Source of the DNA: Prevotellaceae bacterium KH2P17 | GTDB taxonomy: Bacteria > Bacteroidota > Bacteroidia > Bacteroidales > Bacteroidaceae | Direction: 5' to 3' | NCBI GenBank assembly: GCA_900199655.1 | Contig: FZRE01000011.1 | Span: forward strand, 62,001-126,000 | Length of the DNA stretch: 64,000 nt | Shown here: in pieces, positions 44,601 to 52,969 of the stretch | Position numbering within the stretch: position 1 is the stretch's first letter | How the letters are laid out: the number at the start of each line of letters is the position of its first letter | Made by a program: the position numbers and the translations under genes | Notes under the pieces: model-generated | The model's database searches: none | The model's input: the letters and a program-made list of their open reading frames with translations, nothing else | Told to the model about the DNA's origin: nothing

Positions 44601-46104
44601 GCTTACCTTTTACATCAACTCTTCCATTGGGGTCATCCATTCGGAACAGGCCGTCCAGTATGTCATCATGATAGGTACCGTCAACCGTTATATCCCTATA
44701 AGTGTAAGAGTTATATGTAAATTGCGAAATGTCTCCTTTAGCTTTTATCAAAGGGCTCTGGTGCTTGTTTGCAGGCAAAGTACCGTCTACGTTAATTCTT
44801 GTAGCAATGTGCCCGAATTTGTTGTCGGCAAGTATTTGCTTTAAATTCAGTCCTTGCGTCTCCACTCTTCCGGAGAAATGCCTGTTATGCTTGCCTATGG
44901 CAACATTGGCATTTCCAGCTTCGGTATGCAGAATACCCTTCGCAGCAATGTCGGCACCGTACCCGCCTACGTTGCCCTGAAAGTGGATGTTGCCCAATCG
45001 GGTCACGAAAACGGGTATCTCAAACTTCTGGCCTAAGTTGTCTGTTACAAATTTAATGCCGGCAGCACTCATCCTTAAATGCGTAATGAGTGCTGCCCAA
45101 CGAGCTTTGGAATCCCAATTGCTGACAGAGCCATCGGCTTGCAGGTTGATGCTGTTAGTCTTGGAACCGACTTGTAAATTCTTGATTCGGATAGATGTAC
45201 TGGTACCTGAGAAATCAGAAGACAGTGTAATCGGGTTTCTGAAATTCTTGAGTGAGGATGTAAAATAGCTTAAATCTGAAGGAGTTATAGTAGATGGAGA
45301 TATACTTCCCTGATACTCTAAAGTGGGAAATTGTAGTCTCTTTCCATCAAATCTGTACACTGCCTGGATGCTATCCAAAGCGATGAGAGAGTGCGGTAAT
45401 TCCAGGCGGAAACCCTGAACGGAGGCAGTCTGTTTGTTGGCAAGGAATTTAAAAGTTAAAGATTTGAGCTCGAAGCCCGCTTTCTCCTTTAAGCTCAGCT
45501 TCCTTACGTTTACATTGATTGAGTCGTCTGTCAGTTTGTTTACAATGAAATGGCCGCTTAATCCTTCAATATCAAGATGTTTTGAATTTGAATTGAAGTC
45601 ATTCGGAATAACTGGAACATCGAGTTGGTCGTATTTGATTCTGCCACGGCGAATGACAAGAGAGTTGATTTCCAAATCCAACGGTGTGTGGGAAGTGGTG
45701 TCCTTGGAAGCCAGAGAGTCTAAAACAAATTGAAAATTAGGCTTTGCTTCTTGGTCTTTCTTGCTTAGCTTCGCATTCAAACCAAACAGCTGGGCAGACG
45801 TTATGGCTATTTTTCCTTTGAATAGCCTGATAAAATCGAACTTTGCAGAGATGCGTGTAGCAGCCAGCATGTCCTTTTTATCTTGGTCTTTTATATCTAT
45901 GTCATCAATAATGATGCGGTTATAAAAGCCAAGGCTGACATTGCCAATTGTAACCTCTGTGCCTAATTTTGCAGAAATCATGGCGGCAACCTGTTTTCCA
46001 ACAATGCTTTGTATTGCCGGAATGTGCAGCAAAATGACAGCTGCGAAATAGATGGATGCTACTATCCAAATAATCGCAGTTATGATATGTTTTAGTCTTC
46101 TCAA
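41635..46104 (-). CDS. tamB: TamB/DUF490 family envelope protein
   Basis: A 1489-aa AsmA/TamB-like protein that spans the periplasm, implicated in lipid transport and outer-membrane assembly. An N-terminal signal anchor (about 8-29) is followed by an AsmA-like segment (GTEVTIGNVSLGFYNRIIIDDIDI) and a very long beta-helical groove of alternating hydrophobic strands. The C-terminal TamB (DUF490) domain lies at about 1020-1480, with LNLQAQHIVSGVSLSDL and PKIDFNFDLPTVNSDAKQMIYSLIN. TamB family members work with a BamA-like partner, not seen here. It has its own -7 box. Confidence 0.93.
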   Translation of the reverse strand: MRRLKHIITAIIWIVASIYFAAVILLHIPAIQSIVGKQVAAMISAKLGTEVTIGNVSLGFYNRIIIDDIDIKDQDKKDMLAATRISAKFDFIRLFKGKIAITSAQLFGLNAKLSKKDQEAKPNFQFVLDSLASKDTTSHTPLDLEINSLVIRRGRIKYDQLDVPVIPNDFNSNSKHLDIEGLSGHFIVNKLTDDSINVNVRKLSLKEKAGFELKSLTFKFLANKQTASVQGFRLELPHSLIALDSIQAVYRFDGKRLQFPTLEYQGSISPSTITPSDLSYFTSSLKNFRNPITLSSDFSGTSTSIRIKNLQVGSKTNSINLQADGSVSNWDSKARWAALITHLRMSAAGIKFVTDNLGQKFEIPVFVTRLGNIHFQGNVGGYGADIAAKGILHTEAGNANVAIGKHNRHFSGRVETQGLNLKQILADNKFGHIATRINVDGTLPANKHQSPLIKAKGDISQFTYNSYTYRDITVDGTYHDDILDGLFRMDDPNGRVDVKGKLNLSAKSAAANLTAHVTHLNPSALKISNRWPGAVFGFDLKANVTGKNLNTAKGTVDLDNFSMTAPENNYQLAKLHIDLHEQSGVHNILMSSDFGHVDISGQYDYNTIAQSLTNLVGSKLPTLPGLPKLTSRRTNNFVINATIEQSDWLQQIFNIPINLRSPLTVKGFLDDKKRETDIVLQASDFSYGNHVFEKGYLHITTPEDTLRLNAHVRKLDLQGHGFYWNVQAAAADNTLKTAITFNNKSKNLFKGQVNAESQFYKNPAGVSTAHVNILPSHILVGDSTWQIKPSEIYYSQNHLDVRRFLIERNGQHLLVYGTATKNRTDSLTAELKDLDISYLLNLVNFHAVSFGGLATGKACVSSVFSKPEARAELMVNDFTFENGRMGVLEAKVNYDNKKGQIDISALANDTINRSTLIAGYVSPQRNYIDLDITARNTRAEFIESFCGSFMRDTDLSADGTVKLYGPLDNINLVGELVANGSLWITPLNTRYWLKNDIIRMVPDEIVFSGDNIYDRNGNLGIVQGKLKHQHLTNLSYDLNIAADNLLAYDFPTYGDEVFYGRVYATGNCAIKGKSGEVSLDINVTPEKNSFIEYNAASPDAISSNEFIHWSERDSLGDDGQSPDGDSIKENHRTPEEDDFVDIPTDIRLNFLINCTPDATLRVLMDKQSGDKITLNGNGVIRATYYNKGAFDMYGTYLVDHGSYGLTIQNAIRKNFQFNQGGTIVFGGDPYNATLNLQAQHIVSGVSLSDLNIGRSFSNNNIRVNCLMNISGTPGMPKIDFNFDLPTVNSDAKQMIYSLINSEEEMNQQVLYLLAIGRFYSQTGNNAAVSGGSQQSQTSLAMQSLLSGQITQQLNNMLSTVVKNTNWNLGANISTGDEGWNNAEYEGLLSGRMLNNRLLFNGQFGYRDNANATTSFIGDFDLRYLLFPNGNFAIRVYNQTNDRYFTRNSLTTQGLGLILKKDFNGFRDLFGWKRKKKVQLQPDTLQFKAK

Positions 46105-46151
46105 TAAATATGTTTAATAAATTTGCTATTCCTACTTTTATATAGGCGGCA

Positions 46152-46159
46152 CAAATTTA
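46152..46159 (-). promoter_or_regulatory. tamB promoter -7 box
   Basis: Reads TAAATTTG on the minus strand, 47 bp upstream of the ATG. Confidence 0.5.
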
Positions 46160-46223
46160 CATTAAAAATATCTCAAATGGAAATAATTCACATTTTTTTC
46201 TTTTATGAATGCCTAAATTATAT

Positions 46224-46231
46224 TATATTTG
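46224..46231 (+). promoter_or_regulatory. nqr operon promoter -7 box
   Basis: TATATTTG, 62 bp upstream of nqrA, in an AT-rich divergent region shared with tamB. No clear -33 TTG is seen. Confidence 0.55.
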
Positions 46232-46293
46232 CAACGACAAACAAGATGGATTTGGAACAAGAAATAAATCACAAATAATATAAATCATATTTT

Positions 46294-47646
46294 ATGGCGA
46301 ATGTAATTAAGTTACGTAAAGGCTTAGACATTAACCTGAAAGGGAAAGCAAAAGGAGAGAGGCGGAGATTGGGGCCGGCTGTCGAATATGCGCTTACACC
46401 AGACAGCTTTACGGGGGTAATTCCGAAAGTTGTCGTCCATGAAGGTGACACTGTCAAAGCTGGAGATGCCTTGTTCGTAAACAAACAGTATCCCGAAGTG
46501 AAGTTCGCTTCTCCTGTTAGTGGAACTGTTGCGGAGGTTTTGCGGGGCGAGAGACGAAAAGTTCTCTTTGTCAAAGTAAAGGCAGATGACGAGCAACAGT
46601 ATGCAGAGTTCGGACAAAAGAACGTCGATGCGCTGAGTGCAGATGAAGTTGTGCAGACCTTGCTTGATGCTGGCTTGTTCGGATATATCAATCAATTGCC
46701 TTATGCTGTGTCTGCAAATCCCCAAAGCAAGCCTAAGGCAATCTTTGTATCTGCATTGAGAGATATGCCTCTGGCCGGAGATTTTGAGATCGAACTTAAA
46801 GGAAACGAGCTTGCGTTTCAGACAGGACTATCAGCACTGTCGAAGGTTGCCAAGACTTTCCTGGGAATAGGCAGCAAGCAGAAATCAGAAACGTTGACAT
46901 CTGCCAAGAATGTTGAAATCAATATCTTTGATGGTCCTTGCCCCGCTGGCAATGTAGGAGTACAGGTAAATCATCTGTCACCAGTCAATAAGGGCGAAGT
47001 TGTGTGGACGGTTGAGCCAACATCTGTGATATTCTTCGGTCGCCTCTTTCTAACAGGCAGAGTTGATTTAACCCGCACGGTAGCTGTTGCCGGCAGTGAG
47101 ATTACAAGCCCGGAATATGTAGATGTGTTGGTTGGAACATCCTTAGATCATATATTGAATGGGAAACTGAAATCATCAGAGCATGTCAGGCTCATTAACG
47201 GAAATCCGTTAACGGGCAAAATTACCGATATGGCAGATTATTTAGGCGCTCATACTTCTGAAGTTACGGCCATACCCGAAGGTGATAATGCCGACGAGAT
47301 GTTTGGCTGGATGCTTCCACGTACAAAACAATTCTCCACTTCGCACAGTTATTTCTCCTGGCTTGCTGGCAAGAATAGGGAATACGACCTTGATGCTCGC
47401 ATAAAAGGAGGTGAGCGGCACATGATTATGAGCGGGGAATATGACAAGGTTCTTCCTATGGATATCTATGGAGAGTATCTTATCAAGGCTATCATTGCCG
47501 GTGATATAGACAAAATGGAACAACTGGGAATTTATGAAGTTGCTCCCGAAGATTTTGCTGTCGCTGAATTTGTGGATTCTTCCAAGCTCGAACTTCAGAA
47601 GATAGTTCGGAACGGATTAAACATGTTACGTAAAGAAAACGCATAA
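46294..47646 (+). CDS. nqrA: Na+-translocating NADH:quinone reductase subunit A
   Basis: First gene of a complete nqrABCDEF operon. NqrA (450 aa) is the peripheral cytoplasmic subunit implicated in quinone binding. The N-terminus IKLRKGLDINLKGKA and the block VHEGDTVKAGDALFVNKQYPEVKFASPVSGTV, a barrel-sandwich region, are family hallmarks. MIMSGEYDKVLPMDIYGEYL near residue 375 is also conserved. It lies 5 bp upstream of nqrB. Confidence 0.97.
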   Translation: MANVIKLRKGLDINLKGKAKGERRRLGPAVEYALTPDSFTGVIPKVVVHEGDTVKAGDALFVNKQYPEVKFASPVSGTVAEVLRGERRKVLFVKVKADDEQQYAEFGQKNVDALSADEVVQTLLDAGLFGYINQLPYAVSANPQSKPKAIFVSALRDMPLAGDFEIELKGNELAFQTGLSALSKVAKTFLGIGSKQKSETLTSAKNVEINIFDGPCPAGNVGVQVNHLSPVNKGEVVWTVEPTSVIFFGRLFLTGRVDLTRTVAVAGSEITSPEYVDVLVGTSLDHILNGKLKSSEHVRLINGNPLTGKITDMADYLGAHTSEVTAIPEGDNADEMFGWMLPRTKQFSTSHSYFSWLAGKNREYDLDARIKGGERHMIMSGEYDKVLPMDIYGEYLIKAIIAGDIDKMEQLGIYEVAPEDFAVAEFVDSSKLELQKIVRNGLNMLRKENA

Positions 47647-47651
47647 AATAT

Positions 47652-48815
47652 ATGAGCGCATTAAAAAATTATCTTGATAAGATAAAACCTTCTTTTGAAG
47701 AAGGTGGAAAGTTTCATGCCTTTAAGAGCGTTTATGATGGCTTTGAAACATTCCTGTATGTACCCAACGATACTTCCAAAACAGGAGTCAGCATTCACGA
47801 TTCGATCGACTCGAAGCGAATTATGAGTATTGTGGTAATGGCGCTAATCCCGGCATTACTATTTGGTATGTACAATGTAGGATATCAGAACTATGCTGCT
47901 GCTGGTACATTGAATGAAGCTGGCTTTTGGTCAATCTTCGGCTATGGCTTCCTGGCTGTTTTGCCTCAGGTACTTGTTAGCTATATAGTAGGACTTGGCA
48001 TTGAATTCGCATGGGCGCAGTGGAAAGGAGAAGAAATCCAAGAAGGCTATCTTGTTACGGGTATTCTGATTCCTTTGATTATCCCGGTTAGTACGCCACT
48101 GTGGATTCTTGTTATTGCCATAGCGTTTGCAGTCATCTTTGGAAAAGAGATATTCGGTGGCACAGGTATGAATATATTCAATGTTGCCTTGATTGCCCGA
48201 GCTTTCTTATTCTTTTCTTATCCGACCAAGATGAGTGGTGATACTGTCTGGGTAGCTACTGACAAGATTTTTGGACTTGGCAATACGTTGCCAGATGCTT
48301 TCACCGCAGCCACTCCCTTAGGACAGATAGGACAAGGCATCACGCCTGATGCTACGTTGAGTGATGCTATATTAGGATTTATCCCTGGCTCGGTTGGCGA
48401 AACCAGCATCATAGCCATTGCAATAGGAGCATTCATTCTTTTGTGGACTAATATTGCAAGTTGGAAAACCATGTTGAGTGTCTTCCTTGGTGGAAGTGTC
48501 GTGGCAGCTTTGTTTGAGCTTGACGGAGCAACGCCTATCCATTGGTATGAGCATCTCGTACTGGGAGGCTTTGCTTTCGGAGCTGTGTTTATGGCTACCG
48601 ACCCCGTAACTTCTGCCCGTACCGAAGCGGGTAAATGGATATATGGAACACTGATAGGTGCAATGGGCATCGTTATTCGTGTTCTTAACCCGGGTTATCC
48701 GGAAGGCATGATGCTGTCTATCCTGCTGATGAACATGTTGGCTCCTCTGATTGACTATTGTGTCGTGCAGCGCAACATCAGCAAGCGCTTGAACCGTTTA
48801 ACTACTAATGAGTAA
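47652..48815 (+). CDS. nqrB: Na+-translocating NADH:quinone reductase subunit B
   Basis: Integral membrane subunit of 387 aa with about ten helices. It carries covalently bound FMN: the phosphoester Thr lies in AFTAATPLGQ (Thr221). The ubiquinone/riboflavin region includes the GKEIFGGTGMNIFNVALIARAF neighbourhood near residue 165-185. It overlaps nqrC by 8 bp (ATGAGTAA), indicating translational coupling. Confidence 0.97.
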   Translation: MSALKNYLDKIKPSFEEGGKFHAFKSVYDGFETFLYVPNDTSKTGVSIHDSIDSKRIMSIVVMALIPALLFGMYNVGYQNYAAAGTLNEAGFWSIFGYGFLAVLPQVLVSYIVGLGIEFAWAQWKGEEIQEGYLVTGILIPLIIPVSTPLWILVIAIAFAVIFGKEIFGGTGMNIFNVALIARAFLFFSYPTKMSGDTVWVATDKIFGLGNTLPDAFTAATPLGQIGQGITPDATLSDAILGFIPGSVGETSIIAIAIGAFILLWTNIASWKTMLSVFLGGSVVAALFELDGATPIHWYEHLVLGGFAFGAVFMATDPVTSARTEAGKWIYGTLIGAMGIVIRVLNPGYPEGMMLSILLMNMLAPLIDYCVVQRNISKRLNRLTTNE

Positions 48816-49548
48816 CCGAACTATGGCAGAAGAAAAGAAAAAGAGTTTGAATACTAATTCAAATACATATACTATTGTTTATTCTACGATAATAGTCGTA
48901 GTGGTTGCTTTCTTGCTGGCGTTCGTCTTTCAAGCCTTGAAGCCTGTTCAGGATGCTAACGTGGCGCTTGACAAGAAAAAGCAGATACTTAATTCACTGA
49001 ACCTTAGAGGACTCAATGATGCCGATGCAGCCAAAATGTATAAAGAGGTAATTATTGCCGACGAGATAATTGACGCATCAGGCAAGGTCCTCAAGCCCGG
49101 TACTGCCGGCGGCGAGAAAGACGGCTTTACCTTGAACAGTGCCGACTTCAAGGCTGGTAAACTGGCTCTTTACATTTGTAACGTAAAAGGGAAAACAAAA
49201 TATGTAATACCCGTTTACGGTATGGGGCTCTGGGGGCCTATCAGTGGTTATATTGCCATCAATGAAGATAAGGCTACCGTGTACGGGGCTTATTTCACTC
49301 ATGAAAGCGAAACTGCAGGACTGGGTGCGGAGATAAAAGACAATCAGTCCTGGCAAGAAAAGTTTGCCGGCAAGAAGCTCTTTTCCAGCGCCGGCACTGC
49401 GGGCATAGCCCTGTCGGTTAGCAAGAAGGTTGATGACCCGACTACGCAAGTAGACGGCGTTACCGGTGCAACCCTGACTTCAAACGGTGTAACAGAGATG
49501 CTGCACGATGGTCTTTCCAAATATTTGAAGTTCTTTCAAGATAAGTAA
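48808..49548 (+). CDS. nqrC: Na+-translocating NADH:quinone reductase subunit C
   Basis: Single-span membrane subunit (TM at about residues 22-45) with a periplasmic FMN domain. The FMN-binding motif is DGVTGATLTSNGVTEML, whose second Thr cluster carries the phosphoester-linked flavin. The chosen ATG at 48808 overlaps the nqrB stop; ATG at 48823 (MAEEKKKS) is an equally plausible start. 246 aa from the first start. Confidence 0.96.
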   Translation: MSNRTMAEEKKKSLNTNSNTYTIVYSTIIVVVVAFLLAFVFQALKPVQDANVALDKKKQILNSLNLRGLNDADAAKMYKEVIIADEIIDASGKVLKPGTAGGEKDGFTLNSADFKAGKLALYICNVKGKTKYVIPVYGMGLWGPISGYIAINEDKATVYGAYFTHESETAGLGAEIKDNQSWQEKFAGKKLFSSAGTAGIALSVSKKVDDPTTQVDGVTGATLTSNGVTEMLHDGLSKYLKFFQDK

Positions 49549-49571
49549 ACCAAATCATTAACAGTATTTGT

Positions 49572-50201
49572 ATGGGACTTTTTTCAAAACAAAATAATGC
49601 GGTACTCCTCGAACCGTTAAACATCAACAACCCCATTATGGTGCAGGTGCTTGGCATCTGCTCGGCGTTGGCGGTCACTTCGCAGCTTAAGCCCGCTATT
49701 GTAATGGGATTGGCAGTAACGGTTATCACCGCTTTCTCGAACGTGATTATTTCTCTTATCCGCAACACGATACCAATGCGCATCCGCATCATCGTGCAGC
49801 TGGTAGTCGTAGCAGCCTTGGTAACCATTGTGTCACAAGTGCTGAAAGCATTTGCCTATGATGTAAGCGTACAGTTGTCTGTATACGTTGGCCTTATCAT
49901 TACCAACTGTATTCTCATGGGGCGACTGGAAGCTTTCGCCATGATGAACAAGCCTTGGCCCTCATTCTTGGATGGAATAGGCAACGGATTAGGCTATGCG
50001 ATAATCCTGGTGATTGTAGGTGCCGTACGCGAAGTGCTTGGCAGGGGAACCTTACTTGGTTTTACGATTATTCCGCAGAGTTTTTACGATGCCGGTTACA
50101 TCAACAACGGAATGATGACAATGCCGGCTATGGCGCTCATTCTCATTGGTTGTGTAATATGGGTGCATCGTGCATTCTTCTATAAAGAAAATCAGGAATA
50201 A
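49572..50201 (+). CDS. nqrD: Na+-translocating NADH:quinone reductase subunit D
   Basis: Six-helix membrane subunit of 209 aa, paralogous to NqrE and RnfA/E. Landmarks are QVLGICSALAVTSQLKPA, TNCILMGRLEAFAM (Cys in the membrane, contributing to the shared Fe site) and GAVREVLGRGTLLG. It lies 23 bp after nqrC and 26 bp before nqrE. Confidence 0.97.
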   Translation: MGLFSKQNNAVLLEPLNINNPIMVQVLGICSALAVTSQLKPAIVMGLAVTVITAFSNVIISLIRNTIPMRIRIIVQLVVVAALVTIVSQVLKAFAYDVSVQLSVYVGLIITNCILMGRLEAFAMMNKPWPSFLDGIGNGLGYAIILVIVGAVREVLGRGTLLGFTIIPQSFYDAGYINNGMMTMPAMALILIGCVIWVHRAFFYKENQE

Positions 50202-50227
50202 AGTAGTTACGACAATAGAATTTCATC

Positions 50228-50854
50228 ATGGAACATGTTATAAGTTTATTCTTCAGGTCGATATTTGTCGATAACATGATTTTTGCTTACTTCCTTGGAA
50301 TGTGCTCATTCCTTGCGGTAAGTAAAAACGTAAAGACCTCGCTGGGTTTAGGCCTGGCAGTTACATTTGTGTTGCTTGTTACCGTGCCTGTAGACTATCT
50401 GCTCCAGACCAAAGTTCTGGGACCCGATTGCCTTATTCCAGGCGTAGACCTATCCTATCTGAGTTTCATTCTCTTCATCGCAGTGATAGCCGGCATTGTC
50501 CAGCTGGTAGAGATGGCCGTAGAAAAGTATTCGCCCACACTGTACAGTGCGCTGGGTATCTTCCTGCCGCTTATAGCCGTAAACTGTGCCATCATGGGCG
50601 CATCGCTCTTCATGCAGCAGCGCATTAACCTCGACCCGGCCAACACCCAGTACATAGGTAGCGTTTGGGATTCCATAGCCTACGCCATCGGTAGTGGTCT
50701 GGGATGGACACTGGCCATTGTTTCGATGGGCGCCATCAGGGAAAAACTGCAGTACAGTGATGTTCCCAAACCGCTCCAGGGATTGGGTATTACATTTATC
50801 ACGGTAGGCCTCATGGCTATGGCCATGATGTGTTTCTCCGGACTTAAAATCTAA
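50228..50854 (+). CDS. nqrE: Na+-translocating NADH:quinone reductase subunit E
   Basis: Six-helix membrane subunit of 208 aa, the inverted-topology partner of NqrD. Landmarks are [31 protein letters not shown] (membrane Cys) and [22 protein letters not shown]. It lies 8 bp before nqrF. Confidence 0.97.
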   Translation: MEHVISLFFRSIFVDNMIFAYFLGMCSFLAVSKNVKTSLGLGLAVTFVLLVTVPVDYLLQTKVLGPDCLIPGVDLSYLSFILFIAVIAGIVQLVEMAVEKYSPTLYSALGIFLPLIAVNCAIMGASLFMQQRINLDPANTQYIGSVWDSIAYAIGSGLGWTLAIVSMGAIREKLQYSDVPKPLQGLGITFITVGLMAMAMMCFSGLKI

Positions 50855-50862
50855 AATAAGGT

Positions 50863-52131
50863 ATGGGACAGTTTATATTATTAAGTATAGGAGTATTCCT
50901 GTTAACAATACTGCTGCTGGTTGTTATACTGCTTGTAGCCAAGAAATATCTTTCGCCGAGCGGTAAGGTAAACATCCTCATCAACGGCGACAAAACTCTA
51001 AGTGTGGAACAGGGCAATAGCCTGATGTCAACCTTGAATGAAAATGGCATCTTCCTCTCATCTGCCTGTGGCGGCAAGGCCAGCTGCGGACAGTGTAAAG
51101 TGCAGGTGCTGGAAGGTGGTGGAGAGATTTTGGACTCCGAGCGGCCGCACTTTACACGCAAACAAATCAAGGATCACTGGAGGTTGGGCTGCCAGTGCAA
51201 GGTAAAGGGAGATTTCAGCATCAAGATTCCGGAGAGCATACTGGGCGTTAAGGAGTGGGAGTGCACGGTCATTTCCAACAAGAACGTCTCCAGCTTTATC
51301 AAGGAATTCAAGGTTGCGCTGCCTCCCGGTGAACATCTCGACTTCGTTCCCGGTTCGTATGCGTTGATTAAGATACCCGAATACGATACGATTGACTACG
51401 ACAAGGACTTCGACAAGAACGATATTGGCGATGACTATATTGGCGCATGGAAGAACTTCAACATCCTTAGCCTGAAGGCCCACAACCCCGAAGCAACCAC
51501 CCGTGCCTATTCCATGGCCAATTATCCGGCCGAAGGCGACATCATAACCCTCACCGTGCGTATTGCCACCACACCGTTCCTCCCCCGTCCGCAAGTAGGA
51601 TTTCAGAATGTTCCTACAGGCATAGGTTCTTCCTATATTTTCTCGCTGAAGCCCGGCGACAAGGTGATGATGAGCGGTCCTTATGGCGATTTCCATCCTG
51701 ATTTCACCTCAGGCAAGGAGATGATATGGATTGGCGGTGGTGCAGGCATGGCCCCTTTGCGCTCGCAGATTATGCACATGCTCAAGACCCTCCACACCCG
51801 TGACCGCGAGATGCACTTCTTCTACGGTGCGCGTGCATTGGGCGAGGCATTCTTCCTGGAAGACTTCTGGGAGCTGGAAAAGGAATATCCCAATTTCCAT
51901 TTCCATTTGTCGCTTGACCGGCAAGACCCAAAGGCCGACGAAGCTGGCGTGAACTATTACACCGGTTTTGCCGTGAATTGCATCCGTGATACTTATCTCA
52001 AGGACCATGAGGCACCGGAAGATTGCGAGTATTACCTCTGCGGGCCTCCAATGCTGATAAAGACCGTTACCGACTATCTCGACAGCCTGGGCGTTGAACA
52101 GGACAGTATTATGTACGATAACTTCGGATAA
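50863..52131 (+). CDS. nqrF: Na+-translocating NADH:quinone reductase subunit F
   Basis: NADH-oxidising subunit of 422 aa. It has an N-terminal transmembrane helix (2-27) and a 2Fe-2S ferredoxin domain with cysteines in SACGGKASCGQCKV and LGCQCKV. The FAD domain has RAYSMANYP, and the NADH-binding domain has GGGAGMAPLRSQI and YLCGPPMLI. It ends in YDNFG, a typical C-terminus. It is the last gene of the operon and is followed by a strong terminator. Confidence 0.98.
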   Translation: MGQFILLSIGVFLLTILLLVVILLVAKKYLSPSGKVNILINGDKTLSVEQGNSLMSTLNENGIFLSSACGGKASCGQCKVQVLEGGGEILDSERPHFTRKQIKDHWRLGCQCKVKGDFSIKIPESILGVKEWECTVISNKNVSSFIKEFKVALPPGEHLDFVPGSYALIKIPEYDTIDYDKDFDKNDIGDDYIGAWKNFNILSLKAHNPEATTRAYSMANYPAEGDIITLTVRIATTPFLPRPQVGFQNVPTGIGSSYIFSLKPGDKVMMSGPYGDFHPDFTSGKEMIWIGGGAGMAPLRSQIMHMLKTLHTRDREMHFFYGARALGEAFFLEDFWELEKEYPNFHFHLSLDRQDPKADEAGVNYYTGFAVNCIRDTYLKDHEAPEDCEYYLCGPPMLIKTVTDYLDSLGVEQDSIMYDNFG

Positions 52132-52173
52132 GCACCCCCACAGGCTCAATGCTGCAACGAGCCTACAATCCAC

Positions 52174-52213
52174 AAAGGCGCACGACTTTAAACAGGTTGT
52201 GCGCCTTTTTCTG
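52174..52213 (+). terminator. nqr operon terminator
   Basis: AAAGGCGCAC (52174-52183) pairs with GTGCGCCTTT (52199-52208), followed by TTCTGTTTG. Confidence 0.85.
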
Positions 52214-52264
52214 TTTGTCTGTGTGCCGAATGTGCCCATCAGAGGCATTAAAGATATGCTTCGC

Positions 52265-52334
52265 GAACTTTCGACAGGTGTCGCACGATTGTTTGACACT
52301 TGTCACACGATTATTCTACACTTGTCGAAAGTTC
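52265..52334. repeat. 70-bp triple-palindrome dyad element, copy 6
   Basis: Ends GAACTTTC/GAAAGTTC. Unit centres GG, CT, CT. The third unit starts with T instead of G (TACACTTGTC). The left flank reads AAGATATGCTTCGC, close to the shared flank motif. It lies after the nqr terminator. Confidence 0.9.
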
Positions 52335-52512
52335 CGTCAAGCGATTTTCCACAACCCTGAACCTGCCGCATCATAACCTCATGGAAAGGCTTTTGGGTGA
52401 GGCCGGAAAACCTCACTGCACTTTTGTTTCCGCAAAGAATAGGATAGGGGATAAGCAGTTGCTTTCCTGTACCCGGAAAAAAGGAAGACAAGAGAAAAAT
52501 TATCGCAAAACA

Positions 52513-52544
52513 TTTGGCGGAACAAAATAAAACCGTTACCTTTG
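52513..52544 (+). promoter_or_regulatory. tRNA-Ser/tRNA-Glu promoter
   Basis: TTTG (52513-52516), 20-bp spacer, TACCTTTG (52537-52544), 51 bp before tRNA-Ser. Confidence 0.75.
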
Positions 52545-52595
52545 CACACGCATTTGAGATAATATGCTTGGCAACTCGGTTTGCGAGCCCTGACT

Positions 52596-52683
52596 GGAAG
52601 GATGGGTGAGTGGCTGAAACCAGCAGTTTGCTAAACTGCCGTACATATTTCTTGTACCGGGGGTTCGAATCCCCCTCCTTCCG
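52596..52683 (+). tRNA. tRNA-Ser (GCT)
   Basis: An 88-nt class II tRNA. Acceptor GGAAGGA pairs with TCCTTCC, discriminator G. Anticodon stem GCAGT/ACTGC with loop TTGCTAA gives anticodon GCT. It has a long variable arm and T-arm GGGGGTTCGAATCCCCC. Confidence 0.94.
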
Positions 52684-52718
52684 CTTCGGGAAGTCAGGCT
52701 GTCGAGAATGCAACATGC

Positions 52719-52790
52719 GGTCGATTCATCTAATGGTTAGGATACAAGATTCTCAATCTTGGCATAGGGGTTCGATTCCCCTATCGACTA
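52719..52790 (+). tRNA. tRNA-Glu (CTC)
   Basis: A 72-nt cloverleaf. Acceptor GGTCGAT pairs with ATCGACT (terminal G-U), discriminator A. Anticodon stem CAAGA/TCTTG with loop TTCTCAA gives anticodon CTC. T-arm AGGGGTTCGATTCCCCT. It lies 35 bp after tRNA-Ser under the same promoter. Confidence 0.9.
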
Positions 52791-52794
52791 CATT

Positions 52795-52835
52795 AACCTC
52801 TGCAACCATTAGCCGGTAGCAGAGGTTTCTTCTTT
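52795..52835 (+). terminator. Terminator after tRNA-Glu
   Basis: AACCTCTGC (52795-52803) pairs with GCAGAGGTT (52819-52827), followed by TCTTCTTTCT. Confidence 0.75.
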
Positions 52836-52860
52836 CTATAAGATAAGGCTGGTTTACGTA

Positions 52861-52918
52861 ACTGTTTGGCTACGTGATACTCAATCCTGGCACAGGAGTA
52901 GGGTTTCCCTACTGCCTG
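52861..52918 (+). pseudogene. Possible tRNA-Glu remnant
   Basis: The stretch GTGATACTCAATCCTGGCAC followed by TAGGGTTTCCCTA echoes the anticodon and T-arm region of the tRNA-Glu about 110 bp upstream (ATTCTCAATCTTGGCAT, AGGGGTTCGATTCCCCT). The cloverleaf cannot be folded, so it would be a degraded partial duplicate. Evidence is by eye only. Confidence 0.3.
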
Positions 52919-52969
52919 CTTTTCCTTTCCGCTTCTCTGTTCCTATTGTTTGATTGCTGGCAGATAGCT

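Larger units (their letters stand above)
52132..52595. other. Intergenic region nqrF/tRNA-Ser (464 bp)
   Basis: Holds the nqr terminator (52174-52213), dyad element copy 6 (52265-52334) and the tRNA-Ser promoter (52513-52544). The rest shows no gene. Confidence 0.7.
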
